64,000 nt of DNA, from the NCBI GenBank assembly GCA_036435485.1, contig CM071598.1, forward strand, positions 180,306,148 to 180,370,147, given 5' to 3'. The notes under the pieces were generated by a model, which worked only from the letters and a program-made list of their open reading frames with translations, was not told the DNA's origin and searched no databases. Source of the stretch: Saposhnikovia divaricata (taxonomy: Eukaryota; Streptophyta; Magnoliopsida; Apiales; Apiaceae). The position numbers were made by a program, and so were the translations under genes. How positions within the stretch are numbered: position 1 is the first letter of the stretch; every line of letters starts with the position of its first letter. Positions 24,675 to 36,316 of the stretch are shown here, one piece after another.

Positions 24675-25178
24675 ATTCACAGTAGTAACTAACGGCAGCG
24701 AGTCTGTTAATCACAACACCATGCTTTTCATCTTTCCATTTGTCCTTGCCTTTCCGACTGTTCTTATGTTTTCCCTGAAGTGTGGAAAAAGAACATATAA
24801 GATACATCAAAACATTAAATACACTTTCACAATGACAACGAGATTTACAGTCCACCCACCAACACTCCACCTATTCAGACAATCTATGAGCTACTAAGAA
24901 TAGCTCACATAAGGCAAAACACAATCATGTATGGACCAAATAATTTTCATCTTAAGAGCCAAAGGTGATCCTGCAGACACCCTTAAACAAAAATTATGAG
25001 AAGGCATTGTCAAACCTGCTTCTTCTTTGTTTTTTCCTTTATAAGCTGCACCCCGCTTTATTTTCTGTTCACTTTCAGCAATCCAGGCTGCCTCTTCTTC
25101 ACGTATGAGCTCTTCTTGCCTTTTCAAAGCAACAGCCTCTTGGTATGCGACATCAAGATAACTCGACTCCTCTACCAT
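24675..25178 (-). pseudogene. Captured fragment of a TRAF1/MUSE-like MATH-domain gene
   Basis: The first exon-like part (25178 to about 25016) encodes YLDVAYQEAVALKRQEELIR, then EEEAAWIAESEQKIKRGAA. This closely matches, from memory, the region after the MATH domain of plant TRAF1A/TRAF1B (MUSE14/13), which act in autophagy and NLR immune-receptor turnover. A second part follows a CTTCAG acceptor (from 24774 down) and encodes GKHKNSRKGKDKWKDEK, the Lys-rich segment expected next in that protein. Exons in the right order with an intron between them mean genomic DNA, not cDNA, was taken up. Too short for function; antisense or small-RNA effects on the parent gene are conceivable. Confidence 0.75.
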
Positions 25179-26324
25179 GCTGTTGTTAGGAGTATTTAAA
25201 TATCTTTTAGCAGATCCACTAAGAATAAGTATATGAAACTGATCAAATCAAAGATTTTGGTTGGTCTCTCACCATAATTTAACAATGGCAAGTAATTCTG
25301 AAAAGGGTAGTGCACTACTGTTAAACACACCTTTATACCAGAAGGCATGTCACTCAGGTCGTAATTGCAAAAGAAAGTATGAAGAGGTGTCTTTTCTGGA
25401 CACTGAGCACATACATGAGACAGAAACTCAATGGAGCAATCAACCAATAATAAAATGATACCATATTAATTTGAAACAAGGCAGAGCCAAAATTAAATAT
25501 CCAAGACAATATCATTTAAAGCATTAATCCAAGGCAAAGAGACAATTAAATCAACAATGTTTCATGATAGCAAATATTAGTCAAGCTAAGTATTGACAGT
25601 AAGACAAGGATATTGAGAGCAGTCCAAACTTAGTATAAAAAATGTCAAACAAGTTATCTCAAAACCACCATTCATCACATATTACTTAAATTCAATCATC
25701 TCCATAATAGAATGCAATCGAACGGTGTAAATACAACAGTTGTGAGAGAAACCATACAATAAAGCAAAAAAAAAGGCTAGAGACAGAGTTACCAATTGAA
25801 GAATCGCACCGAGTCACTCAGACTCACCGAGTTAGTAACGAGTCACCACCGAGTTGAGCGTCAAAACACCAAAAATGGACTCATTGAAACAAGTATTTCC
25901 TGAAATCAAGAACAAACTCATCGATTTGTTCATAAAAATCGAAAATCGAATGAACTCAAAACCTATGGTTTGAAAAAACTTTAATGAAACCAAAGGGCTT
26001 TTTGAATATGATGTTTAAAACATCATTACGAGTGAGAATCGAACACAGATTGATTTGAAAAACGTCGAATTAAGTAAGAACGTCGAGAAGCGATTTCTAG
26101 GGTGTCGAGTTTGAGAAATTTAGAAATATAAGTCAAAAACTGAGGAATGAATTCGATGTTATTTGATGAGAGGAACACGAATCTGGTGTTCATTTTTGTG
26201 AACGATGAATTGTGTGACCGAAAAATGAAATCGCCGATTAGGGTTAGCGAGAGAGAAAAGAGGCGAAGGTGTTGGAAAAATGAAAAATGCAAAGAGACAA
26301 TATTTTTGAGGGAGCGAGAGTGTA

Positions 26325-26400
26325 TTTCATTTTTGAGCGGGCTTTATTTTTCATTAAGAGCGGGCTTTTATTTTTCATTAAGAGCGGGCTTTTTTCCCCC
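26325..26400. repeat. 27-bp tandem repeat in CACTA 1
   Basis: Two to three units built on AGCGGGCTTTTATTTTTCATT lie just inside the right subterminal region; a shortened unit starts the run. No clear role. Confidence 0.8.
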
Positions 26401-28102
26401 ACTTTTTTAACACTTTTTCGGGTGTCTAAGGCAACACCCATATAAGTGTTGGCATTAAGTGAAAAATTGTATCTAAGGCAACATGAACGGCAACATTCGG
26501 CTATGATGTTGGCATACATCCGTTTTAATTGATTTTTAGACATCTAAGGCAACATTTCTCGTGGCAACATCGTTTCCGAGTGTTGGTAAAGACCATATAT
26601 GGTGTAGTGATTACTTATGAGCAATATTATGATTTAATGATATTCCGTAATTATTATGGAGTTAATAAATATTCTTGAAATATTTATTTAATTCTTTTAA
26701 ATTCTTTTTAAAATGATTTATATTATTCGGAGATTATCTTTCACCTCCAGATATTATGTAAAATATTTTGGAGTCTTTTTACGACTATTTTATCAAGGAA
26801 AGGTTCCCAACTCTTTATTTTTCATTTAAATCTATCTAAAAAGGATTTAAATGCTCACTCAAACTTCCATATTATAGGGGAACCTACTTGAGCAATGTTA
26901 TTTATCTTGTTGACTTCCCGGTCGTAAATCTTGTAAAACTATTCTTTTCACTCGCAACTTGGTTGCTGTTTATCAATTGAATCTTGAGTAACCTTTTCAT
27001 CATTCGAGGGGTGAGATTATTGGAACAAGATGGTATCCTCTAACAAGCAGCAGCTTGGGAGATATGATGTTGAATTTTCCTTTCCAACTAGATACGACTA
27101 CTTTGTGGAGTCTTATCAACAAGTATCATACCTGGGGAAAGGGGGACGAACTTTACGTTCAGAGTCGTGAACTTCTTTTCGAACTTGGAGTCGTGTAAGA
27201 GGCTGAGTAGCGCCGGTCCATCCAATTGGCCTAACCGTTGGCCGGGGAGATCTAACAGGCCGGTAGACAAGTAAATCCGTTAGTTCTTCCTTCTACCGGT
27301 AGTAAATCTAAATTGAGTTGTACAATCTGCGACTGATCATCGTAAGGATTGGAACAGCGGGCGCGGTGAATAATCCAGCATTAGTTCATCATTCAAATTC
27401 ATGTATTTTCTGCAACATTATCATTGTTGGCAGTATTGGAAAAGTGTTCATAATTGGAATTGCAATATTTTTCCTGCAAGTTCCTCTTTTATGATAAAAG
27501 ATAATATCTTGCTTATCTTTGACATAGCAGATATTTCCACCTATATATACATTTTGAGTTACCTTATAACTTCATCGTTTATGTGATACTGGCATCATTT
27601 CCGTAAAGGCATGGCATATGGTTTGAAATATACTTTTGAACTGTTATATATTATCGTTCAGTTATACATTATTGTTGGTGGGCTATTGCTCACCCTTGTT
27701 TTATTATTATATCACAACAACAGCTAGACCAGATGACTCGCACAAGACGCACTCGACGCTGGCGAGGACGATGAGACTACCAGAGCCGAAGAGAAAACTA
27801 TTGGTAGGATAGATTCATTCTTTCAGTACCAAGTATATGAGCTAGTATGACTTATGCAAATGGATGGCAAAGAGTATGTATTTATATTGTAATTCTTTTG
27901 GGTTGTAAGAACTCATAATGTGATTAATAAAATTCGATTGTTACTCTGATTTCATCTCTGGGACTATAACGGGTGTGTTTTATATTGTTGTGTTGGGTTA
28001 TAAAGATGTAATTTATTTTATGTTGAAGTAAGTTCAAGTATTGTGGACAGAAATGGAGACCGTAACGATCGGATCCCGGACCCCGGATCTGGGGGTGTTA
28101 CA

Positions 28103-29008
28103 CTTAGGATACCAAATTCTAAGATTCGGAGTACCCTTAAGATATCTCAAGATACGCTTCACGGCTATCAGATGTGATTCTTTAGGATTAGCCTGGAATC
28201 TAGCACATAAACAAGTTGCGAACATAATATCTGGTCTACTAGCAGTTAAGTATAAGAGAGAAATGATCATTCCTCGATACTTCGTGATGTCAACTGACTT
28301 ACCAGATTTGTCTTGATCAAGCTTGACAACAGTTGGCATCGGGGTCTTGGCAGTAGCTGCTTCTTCCATCCCATACTTCTTCAGAAGATCCTTTATGTAT
28401 TTTGATTGGCAGATGAAAATACCATCAGGCTTCTGAACAACTTGAAGTCCAAGGAAGAAGGACAATTCACCCATCATGCTCATCTCGTACTTACTCTGCA
28501 TTAGCTTAGAAAATATCTTGCATAGCAAATCATTAGTAGAACCAAATATTATATCATCCACATATACTTGCACTAGAATTATATCATTTTTATGCTTTTT
28601 ATGAAAGAGAGTTTTGTCGATGATACCTCTTGTAAAACCATTTTCAAGTAAGAACTTGGAGAGAGTATCATACCATGTTCGAGGGGCTTGCTTGAGATCA
28701 TAGAGAGCTTTGAAGAGAAAGTACACAAAACCTTCCAATTCCTTGTCTTCGAACCCAGGGGTTTGTTCAACATAGACTTCTTCTTCTAGATCTCCGTCCA
28801 AAAATGCACTCTTCACATCCATCTGAAAAACCTTAAAGTTGGAGTGTGCAGCAAATGCTAAGAACATCCTGATTGCTTCAAGCCTTGCAACTGGAGCATA
28901 GGTTTCATCATAATCAATTCCCTCTTCTTGAGAGTAACCCTTTGCTACCAATCGAGCCTTGTTCCTCGTAACAATACCATTTTCATCCAGTTTATTCCTA
29001 AACACCCA
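28103..29008 (-). pseudogene. pol: Element B reverse transcriptase
   Basis: Runs from WVFRNKLDENG (just after the C insertion site) through ARLVAKGYSQEEGIDYDETY, FQMDVKSAFLDGDLEEEVYV and the catalytic VYVDDIIFGSTN box to the LRIWYPK segment, with no internal stop. It is interrupted on one side by C (within GTR/WVFRN) and on the other by B1 (within YPK/DTGF). All sequence features of an active RT seem present in this piece, so it died by insertion and by the stops elsewhere. Confidence 0.93.
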
Positions 29009-29665
29009 TCTAGTGTAACACCCTCACTTACCAATATTAAGATTATATGCTACTATAATTAATTAAACATTAATATAGAAGAAATTTCAGAAAATTCGAC
29101 ATGATGTGTTCGTAAATAGAACTAACCACCTGTCCAAACCAACACTACGCCATAAACAGCCTACGGTAACACTAAAACTGTGTTACCTTAGACCCTAAAG
29201 TCTGTTACCAAAGGCCAAAAAAAGGCTAAGGTAACACCTTAGCTGGGATAGTTTTGTTCTATGTAACCTTTGGCGTCTAAGGCAACACTTCGACACACCT
29301 AAGCTAACATAGCGAAATTAGTTACCATAGACCTATACAGTAACACACTAAGCATTCTATAGCAACACCAAATCTATGTTACCTTAGATGTTATAATTTT
29401 GCAAAATTATTAATCAATTATGTGGGTCCCACACGTGGGCCCCACAAACATTGCCTGTTTTAAAATTAATAATTCAGATTTAATTATTTTTCTACCATTT
29501 CCTTCCTCTAATATTCATAAAAAAATGCATAGATACAACAAAAAAAATAAAAAATAGCCAAATGTCAAATCTAAAATAAAACTACAAACTATAAATATCA
29601 TTAATTTAAATAAAATTTTACAAATCGTACAACCGATTACATTTACTTAAACATCTCAACAAAAA

Positions 29666-29897
29666 CTAATCTATCCCTTGGTCTTTCAAGCCGTAATCTA
29701 TTTTTGTACTAGTCTGGAAGTCATCAAGTCGTAATCTGTTGAGAATGTTCGTCTTTGTATCCTCATCTCCTTGGTCTTTCTTTGTACTAAAATCTGCAGT
29801 AAGTGGCTCCTGACATGTAGGACATGAGACTTGTCCAGCGGTAGCAGAGAAGTCGATCAAACAAGATTTACAAAATACATGTGCACATGCATTAACC
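29666..29897 (-). pseudogene. Captured RAD16-like RING/SNF2 repair protein fragment
   Basis: After a CTCCAG acceptor at 29898-29903 one frame encodes VNACAHVFCKSCLIDFSATA, then GQVSCPTCQEPLT and LNRLRLDDFQTSTKI. This is the C-terminal half of a C3HC4 RING finger and the linker that leads into the helicase C-terminal domain of plant RAD16-like SNF2 proteins (nucleotide excision repair / E3 ligase family), as I recall it. The match stops after TSTKID, where foreign sequence and a stop follow, marking the capture border. RING ligands visible: C, H, C, C, C, C. Confidence 0.8.
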
Positions 29898-30324
29898 TGG
29901 AGTGATTATGAGTGATTATTACAGAAGCTTTATAAGTAGGCAAAAGATTATATTAAGAAAACCAAACAAGGAGCAGTCATAATTATATCGAAATATTACA
30001 GAGATAATTCCTATCCATAAAACCTGTTGCATATTAAAAGAAAATAGAAGAGGCAATATCTGCATAGCTTTCCATACCTGGAAAATATCTGCATAGCTTT
30101 CCAGACCGCGTACAATCTATTCCAGTGGCAATAAAATAGCATCAGAACTTTGTATAAACATACATTTGACAGGATGTAAGTGCTAACAAATTATATTTAC
30201 CGCGTTCCTGTCCCATCCTGTCCCAAAATCCACCACAGGTTACAATGAAAATTGGACTGGTAAAGACCTCGTGCAAGTTAGAAATGGAGTCAATGACTTG
30301 AGAAATTAACATTTGCATCGTTTC

Positions 30325-30415
30325 TTATATTTCAGCCTCTCCATCTGCTTCCTTTGTCTCTTCCAGAATCCTTTGCAGATGTGTGCTCTGATTATCCTGC
30401 ACCTGTATTAAAATG
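30325..30415 (-). pseudogene. Exon-like fragment in CACTA 2, origin unknown
   Basis: After a CAG on the - strand one frame reads VQDNQSTHLQRILEETKEAD then GEAEI and a stop. It is helix-prone and charged. Donor gene not recognised. Confidence 0.4.
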
Positions 30416-30609
30416 CAAACAAGTTCTTATTAGTGGAGTTTACAAGATTAAGACGCACTCTCACAGAGTGCATGATCAAATCCCTGCTACCCTAATGATG
30501 ACCAACCACAGCATATTACAGTTTACAATTTAAGATCATTACTCGTAAGCTCTGCTCCAGAATAATTGTTAAATTAGTTTTGCAATTCTATTTCTTTTGA
30601 CTAACTACA

Positions 30610-30790
30610 GAACAATGTTTGCAATAAGCAAAGGGCAATTATGACTTCTTTAGTGAATGTCTTCCCCTGTCCTGATGTTCCAATGAGGACTGTTGGCTTA
30701 ACAGCCTACAGTAACTTGAAAAACAACTCTGTGCACAAAACTTCGACCCATGCTGGAACTTTCACGGATATTTCCTGCAATATAATACTT
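30610..30790 (-). pseudogene. Captured NADP-malic-enzyme-like fragment
   Basis: On the - strand one frame reads AVKPTVLIGTSGQGKTFTKE then VI. The malic enzyme NAD-binding domain has a near-identical KPTVLIGTSG.G.TFT.EV segment, as I recall. An in-frame TAG precedes it. The upstream part (VKVPAWVEVLCTELFF) does not fit malic enzyme, so the exon may be chimeric. A TTGCAG acceptor lies at the upstream border. Confidence 0.6.
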
Positions 30791-31004
30791 TCCGTATTAT
30801 TAAGTAATATGGATATGACTCTTTATTCTGCTTTATATGATTGATGAGGGGGATTTCGACTATTGGTTTTATTGTTAATGGTGAGTACTTCCTTGCAATA
30901 CAAGAAGATTTAAAGCAAGTGCAAACTGTCACTAATAAATTTAAATGCACGCAATCTAAAACACTAGCATATGCCCTTGGTCATAAGGGAACTCACCATT
31001 TCTC

Positions 31005-31085
31005 CAGGTACCCAAGCTTTACGTGCCTCCCCGTTTACAAATTCTTCTTCAACTGTACCACAAAACTCTTTCAAATAGCTAGCAT
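31005..31085 (-). pseudogene. Exon-like fragment in CACTA 2 next to a GTGAGT donor
   Basis: Reads VEEEFVNGEARKAWVPGEM on the - strand and runs into GGTGAGTTCC, a good splice-donor consensus. Donor gene not recognised. With the acceptor near 30785 it could be joined by splicing to the malic-enzyme-like piece in a chimeric transcript. Confidence 0.4.
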
Positions 31086-31598
31086 TTATCAACCATTAGT
31101 AAAAAGTCTCCTTCAACTGCCACTTAATATTTCATAACCTATATCTTTGTAATTTTCTTCATATATAGAGATAACACCTGAACTTTAACAAGAAAAAGTT
31201 TTGAATAATGTGATGATGTCAATCTAGTAGACTCTTGACCATTGCGTCAAACATAAGAAGGCCTAATTCAGTGTCTGGTAACTCCCAAAACTAGACACCA
31301 ACTGAAAGAAGCAGCTGAATTTGTTTATCAATTTGATTTCTTTACAGTAGGAGTAAAGGTACTAACACAAGAAAAATAAATGATTAGGCAACACATACCT
31401 TCCAAGATTTTGAGTCCCCTATTCTACATGATCTCAGCATTTCGTACATTAACCCTATACAAACATGTTTAAAAAGATAACTGGTCTGCAAGTTTGCGAA
31501 CGTTAGCAACCACGGAAATATTGATAACCATACACAGGAAACGGGCATTTTAAAGACCACAAAAAACCTTATCAGATAAATCTGTTTAGTGATTGTTG

Positions 31599-31967
31599 TT
31601 AAGAAAAAACTACCTTGGAAATTGGCATCTTTTCTCTAACTGAATCAAGCAGCGAGAAGTCGATATCTGCAACAGCAAGGCACGTTGATACTCGGTCTGA
31701 TTTGAAGAGCGGAAGCGTGGACTGAAAACCAAAGCCTCGAGCAATTGAGCTGTGATTTGAAATCTGAGTACTTGAACCCCTAACAATCCCCCATTGAATC
31801 TGTAAGTACGAAAGTGATGAGAAGTGGAACCCCTGATTGAGAGTGAAAGGGCGTGCCGGCGTGCACTGAGAGATGAGAATTGAGAAGTGAGAGAATAAGA
31901 GACTAGGTATATTTTTCCCCAATTTCCCTCGCCTCCTATTTGTAAATTTTCGTTTGCCCGCTTTCAT
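31599..31967 (-). pseudogene. Captured nitrilase-family (glutathione-amidase-like) fragment, chimeric
   Basis: The frame ends with SDRVSTCLAVADIDFSLLDS then VREKMPISK, after which AAGGTAGTTT gives a splice donor. The (L/V)ST...AVADID.SL.DSVR.KMP block is, from memory, near the C-terminus of plant deaminated-glutathione-amidase/nitrilase-like proteins. The 5' portion (MKAGKRKFTN... to FGFQSTLPLF) does not fit that enzyme and looks like the transcribed leader and targeting-peptide end of a different gene, so the ORF may be a fusion made inside the transposon. Confidence 0.55.
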
Positions 31968-33935
31968 TACAACTCCCGCTTTTCATTTTTTTTTCAATTT
32001 TTCATCATTACTTTTCCTTTTTTTCATTTTCTAATATTACAAATTTATTAATTTTCTTATAAAAATGTATGACAATAAATTTTATTATTTTAATTACTGA
32101 TTAATAATTTAAATTGATTATACCCAATTATTTTCTCCAATAATTTTATTGATGAATTCAATAAAATTTTAAAATTTTTTGAATATTACTTTATTTTAAG
32201 ATTTTTAAATAAAATTATTAAAAAAATTTTGATATTGTAAAAATATAAATAATTCAAGTATTATTTTTATAATAATAAATTCAATGACTTGATGAAAATA
32301 ATTTAATTAGATAAAATTTAATAATTATTAAATCATTAACTATAAATAAAATTTAAAAATATGTTAATTATACTCTAAGGTAACACAACCCTTGGTGTTA
32401 CTAAGTTTAACACCTTCCACAGCTATGGTAACATACCTTTAAGTCTATGGTAACATCAAAACTAGAGTGTTGTGGTAGGTCCAAAATTTCATAGCTATGG
32501 TAACACCCGAGAAGGTAACACCCCCCCTTAAGTGTTGTATAAAGTCATCTATGGCGTAGTGCAACCAACTAATACTAAAATAGTTCACTTGCGTGATGAT
32601 AATAAAACCATAGAAAAATATAACTACACCAACCAAGACCGCTCACAGGCCACAGTATGAAACAACTACTAATTAACTATTACAATCCCATGCTGAATAA
32701 AATAATATACAACTCCATAAGATAAATAATCTGTCTACTAATGCAGAAATGATATGAAACAGGGTTACAAGCTCACTACCCATCCCACCACCTCGACTCT
32801 CTGGCTGCCTCTATGGCTACCCCAACCAGACGGTCCACTCCTTCTAGACATCTTCGTGCTTAGCTGAGGAAACAGAATTAGCAAGCAAGTGAGCTAAAAT
32901 GCTCAGCAAGTATATATATAGTTAAAAGTATAAACAAACTGAAATGTTTGCAAGTCTGTCAAGAATCATAAATCAACAATATATAAGCTCAACTGAAAGG
33001 TACGTCTTTTGTCTGAATCGAAAAATAGAAGAGGATTGGACTATCATGAATTTTATAGATAAAAACAATCAAAAGGTTAGGCTGCTGATCAGTCACGCAC
33101 TAACCCCGGACAAACGCACACAGCAATGTCCTTAATGGATCCACGGCACACATTGGCCTTAATAATTCCTGACCACGAATCTAGTCCGACCCTTACGGTC
33201 CACATTTTTAAAAAAAACTAACAGTCCAATCCTATAACTAGACCTCAGGTGTCGGAACAATCGACCACCTCAACTGCCAAACACCCTGGACACTTTCGTT
33301 CCAGATCAACATCTCAAATCTCGCAAAATGAAATAAGGTTGGGTAATTTCTGACCTAGATATCGACAAGTTCGATATAGAAAAAGGGGTATTGATTTAAG
33401 ATACGTCACTAAAAGAATTAATGATCTCAACATTATTGATCTGGGGTATAACAATTGAATATTCGAATTTAATGGAATTTATCAGAACAGTTATATCAAT
33501 GGTATATCAAATGAACATAAGAATCAAGTTATAATAATCATAATTTACTTGAATGATAAGTGAAGTAATTTACTTGCCTTAACCAGGAAATCACAAGATT
33601 CGAAGAGTCTTACGTCCTCAACTTTAGCTTTCCCTTTATCCACGGGATCTACACACAATATAACACTATTTTAGAATTCTATTCAATATTCGCTAATCAA
33701 TATCAAAGTTTAACTTAATCTACCCCCGCGAATAGTCTCCTAATTTACATTTATTTAATTATATAATAACATTATACAAGCCACTGGCAAAATATTTAAT
33801 CATAAATGGTACATTACCACATAATCACTCAGTTTTAAAATATGAAGCCCGACTCATAATTTATGCAAGTTATATAATTATACATACACATTTTCGAGAA
33901 ATAAATTAAGATTTTTAGAAAAAATTTGACGGCAT

Positions 33936-33951
33936 CCCCTTTATACGGGGG
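33936..33951 (-). promoter_or_regulatory. TATA box inside a GC hairpin, element C 3' LTR
   Basis: On the - strand CCCCCGTATAAAGGGG: a TATAAA core flanked by complementary C and G runs. Position about mid-LTR fits a U3/R border. An identical copy is at 44210-44225. Confidence 0.6.
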
Positions 33952-35472
33952 ACTGCCAGTCGGGATACAGCCGACACAACCAACACAATCATCACCAGTA
34001 ATATAACCACAGTCCAATAATCCAACTAGTTCATCTTACTAAACAATTACATAAATTTAGAATTCAAAACAAGAAATTAAAAATTATAACGTAATTTTTA
34101 AAATTTAAATTTTGGCTCAGAAAAATCATCATCGCCAATTACCATCGACTCAATTTATTTATTTTAATATCATTGTCGATGGGGCAAAATTTCGAGGGTA
34201 CCCTAATTTCGGCCTCCAACTCGAAATTCCACACGAATTATTTACACGGATATTACACAATTTATCTTCAGAATAATATAGATAAAATGTCAGTGGAAAC
34301 ATCAATATTCGGAATTAATTTGCAACAACAATAACCGAATTCAAAGTTAAACTCGAACCGAAGTAACAAGGAGGTCTCAAGTTCAGTACACCACCACAAT
34401 CACCATAGTAGTGATATGAAACTCAGTAAGCTCACAGGAACAGCAAAGTCGCGACGGTAACCCCCAACTGGGCTCCCAATCCGCAACTCCACCATTCCAA
34501 TTACTTGCAATCGAACCATAGTAATTTGGAAAGCTCCAAATTCAGATACCAACATTTCATGACAAGACTTACACACACAATCGCATACACAGCACACCCT
34601 GCTCAACTCACGTACATGAACCACTCACACACACACACACGGCCACAATTCCACCGGAAAACGCCACCGGTCGAACACCCACCCACACCTGCTACGGAAC
34701 AGAGCAACAAGGAACAACAAGGGGAGAGAGACATGAGTTTTTACCGGCAGGAAAACGGAAGGAAGACGGCGGGGCGGTGGAGAATAGAGAAGCTGGGAGA
34801 ATTTGAGAGAGAGTTCGAGATAGAGTAGACTGCGATTGATGTTGTAGTCGGTGGTGTAATAAGGAATTAGGGATTTAAGTAGTTAGAATTTGGGGGAAAA
34901 ATCTAGAAACATTTTTGTGAATTCTTTTTAAATGAAACTAAAAATCAATTTGTAAAATCACAATTAAATACGAATGGATGGAATACTTAATTTAAAATTT
35001 TAAAAATGAAGAATGTAAAATTACGATCACCCACATATTTTTAAAATATTTTTAGGATCGAAAACGAATTAAATATGGATTTTACAAGATTAAATCCATA
35101 AAATGGAAAAATAATTCATAAAATCATTTTAAAATCCTTGGAACCCAAAATAATTCACCAAATATTTTTAAAAGTCATATAAACTAATAAAGTTATTAAT
35201 GAAGAAGATTTCAGGATTTCTGCTAATCCCGAAGATTTTATAAAATTCAAAGAAGATAATTATAGCACAATTAAATAGGAAATAAATTCCCAAAAATATA
35301 ATAAAAAAAATGTTCGGGCTTACACATCACATATAAATCACAACTAAACCCACAAATATTATTCCACAGATACTTCACCTCCACAACAATTATATACGCC
35401 ACATTATTCACATTTAATATTAAATAAATAATATCAGTAATTAAAAATTCTAAAAATTTCTAAGGCGTTATA

Positions 35473-35491
35473 TCCTTCCCCCCTTAAAAGG
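35473..35491 (-). promoter_or_regulatory. Polypurine tract of element C
   Basis: On the - strand TTTTAAGGGGGGAAGGA directly precedes the LTR start TATAACGCC; typical Gypsy PPT. Confidence 0.9.
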
Positions 35492-35512
35492 ATTCTGTCC
35501 CCAAAATCTCAC

Positions 35513-36316
35513 CTAAGTGAATAAGTGAGGATAATTCTCAAGCATGTCACTTTCAAGCTCCCAGGTTGATTCTTCCACTCTGGGGTTTCTCCACAAAACT
35601 TTTACTATTGGTATTGTCTTAGTTCGTAGAACTTTCTCTTTACGATCTAATATCTTAATAGGCTGTTCCATATAGGATAAATCTGGCTGAATCTCTATCG
35701 GCTCATATTCAATGACATGTTTTTAATCCAGATGGTACTTCTTAAGCATTGATACATGAAACACGTTATGAATATGTTGCATGTGAGGCGGTAGGGCTAA
35801 CTCGTAGGCAACTTTTCCAACCTTCTTCAAAACCTCAAAAGGCCCGATGAATCTTGGACTTAATTTTCCTTTCTTACCAAATCTTACCAACCCCTTCCAC
35901 GGAGATACTTTTAACAAAACTTGTTCTCCTTCTTCGAACTCCATATTCTTTCTGGCCAAATCAGCGTACTTCTTCTGTCGGTTCTGAGCTGTCATCAACC
36001 GTTTCTGAATAAGTTGAATTACTTCCTTGGTTTGCTGCACTAACTCTGGTCCGAGTATCTTTCGCTCGCCAACTTCTTCCCAGTATACTGGAGATCGACA
36101 CTTTCGTCCATATAATGCTTCATACGGTGGCATACCGATGCTAGCATGAAAACTATTGTTGTACGAAAATTCCACTAGTGGCAAATGTTCATCCCAAATT
36201 CCTGCGAAATCCAGTGCACAAACTCGGAGCATGTCTTCAATTGTTTGAATCGTTCTTTCACTCTGACCGTCAGTCTGAGGATGGTAAGCAGTACTCATTT
36301 TTAATTCAGTGCCCAA
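35513..36316 (-). pseudogene. pol: Element C integrase C-terminus with chromodomain-like tail
   Basis: Contains STAYHPQTDGQSERTIQTIE (integrase catalytic Glu), the GPY/F-type module (RFIGPFEVLKKVGKVAYELA), HNVFHVSMLKKY, then after one in-frame TAA a tail with ILDRKEKVLRTKTIP, VKVLWRNPRVEESTWELESD and YPHLF. The last block is the divergent chromodomain of Tekay-type chromoviruses, thought to steer integration to heterochromatin. Ends at a stop at 35513-35515. Joined to the upstream frame by a frameshift near 36310. Confidence 0.9.

Larger units (their letters stand above)
22763..26609. mobile_element. CACTA transposon 1 (non-autonomous, with captured gene pieces)
   Basis: Ends CACTACAGCATATATGGTCT and, inverted, CACTACACCATATATGGTCT, with the 3-bp duplication ATT (22760-22762 and 26610-26612). 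Short words TGTTGCCTTAG and GCCAACAC are repeated in both subterminal regions in direct and inverted form, the usual En/Spm transposase-binding layout. No transposase is seen, so it would need a helper. The interior carries exon-like pieces of host genes with splice-like borders. It is 3847 bp. Confidence 0.92.
19698..28102 (+). mobile_element. Solo LTR B1, same family as A1, with a CACTA insert
   Basis: Starts TGTAAGAACCCAAATTTTCG like A1 and ends GGGGGTGTTACA, flanked by CTTAG (19693-19697 and 28103-28107). After removing CACTA 1 (22763-26609) it is 4.56 kb, close to A1. It carries no gag or pol. A CTATATAACCC box near 20003-20013 is a candidate TATA. Splice-like sites shared with A1 lie at 20742 (ATGGTAAGTCC), 21889-21947 and 27721. 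The family's repeated presence as solo LTRs suggests efficient removal by LTR recombination. Confidence 0.87.
29143..32561. mobile_element. CACTA transposon 2 (non-autonomous, several captured gene pieces)
   Basis: Ends CACTACGCCATAAACAG and, inverted, CACTACGCCATAGATGA, with TSD CAA (29140-29142 and 32562-32564). The uninterrupted site is seen in the other LTR of C at about 42835-42845. Subterminal words CTAAGGTAACAC and TGTTACCTTAG are repeated in both orientations. No transposase. It holds at least three gene-derived pieces on the - strand. Similar in design to CACTA 1 but with different end and subterminal words, so related families. It entered after C had inserted. Confidence 0.93.
29014..35472 (-). 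repeat. Element C 3' LTR (with CACTA 2 inside)
   Basis: Without the 3419-bp CACTA and its 3-bp duplication this LTR is 3037 bp, against 3034 bp for the 5' LTR. Small ORFs such as 32944-33135 and 33835-34017 recur in the other LTR and are not genes. Between 34620 and 34700 there is a CA-rich run followed by GC-rich sequence. The rest is AT-rich and shows nothing else. Confidence 0.93.

Noticed and set aside
23340..26300. A functional host gene inside CACTA 1
   Set aside because: Only short exon-like pieces with stops and missing domains; no complete start-to-stop gene.
33901..33990. CRISPR-like or tRNA-like structure in the GC-rich part of the LTR
   Set aside because: Only a hairpin around a TATA box; no spacer array, no cloverleaf.
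32944..34017. ORFs repeated at 43220-44291 as a duplicated gene pair
   Set aside because: They lie at equal positions in the two LTRs of element C and have no recognisable domains; they are duplicated because LTRs are duplicated.
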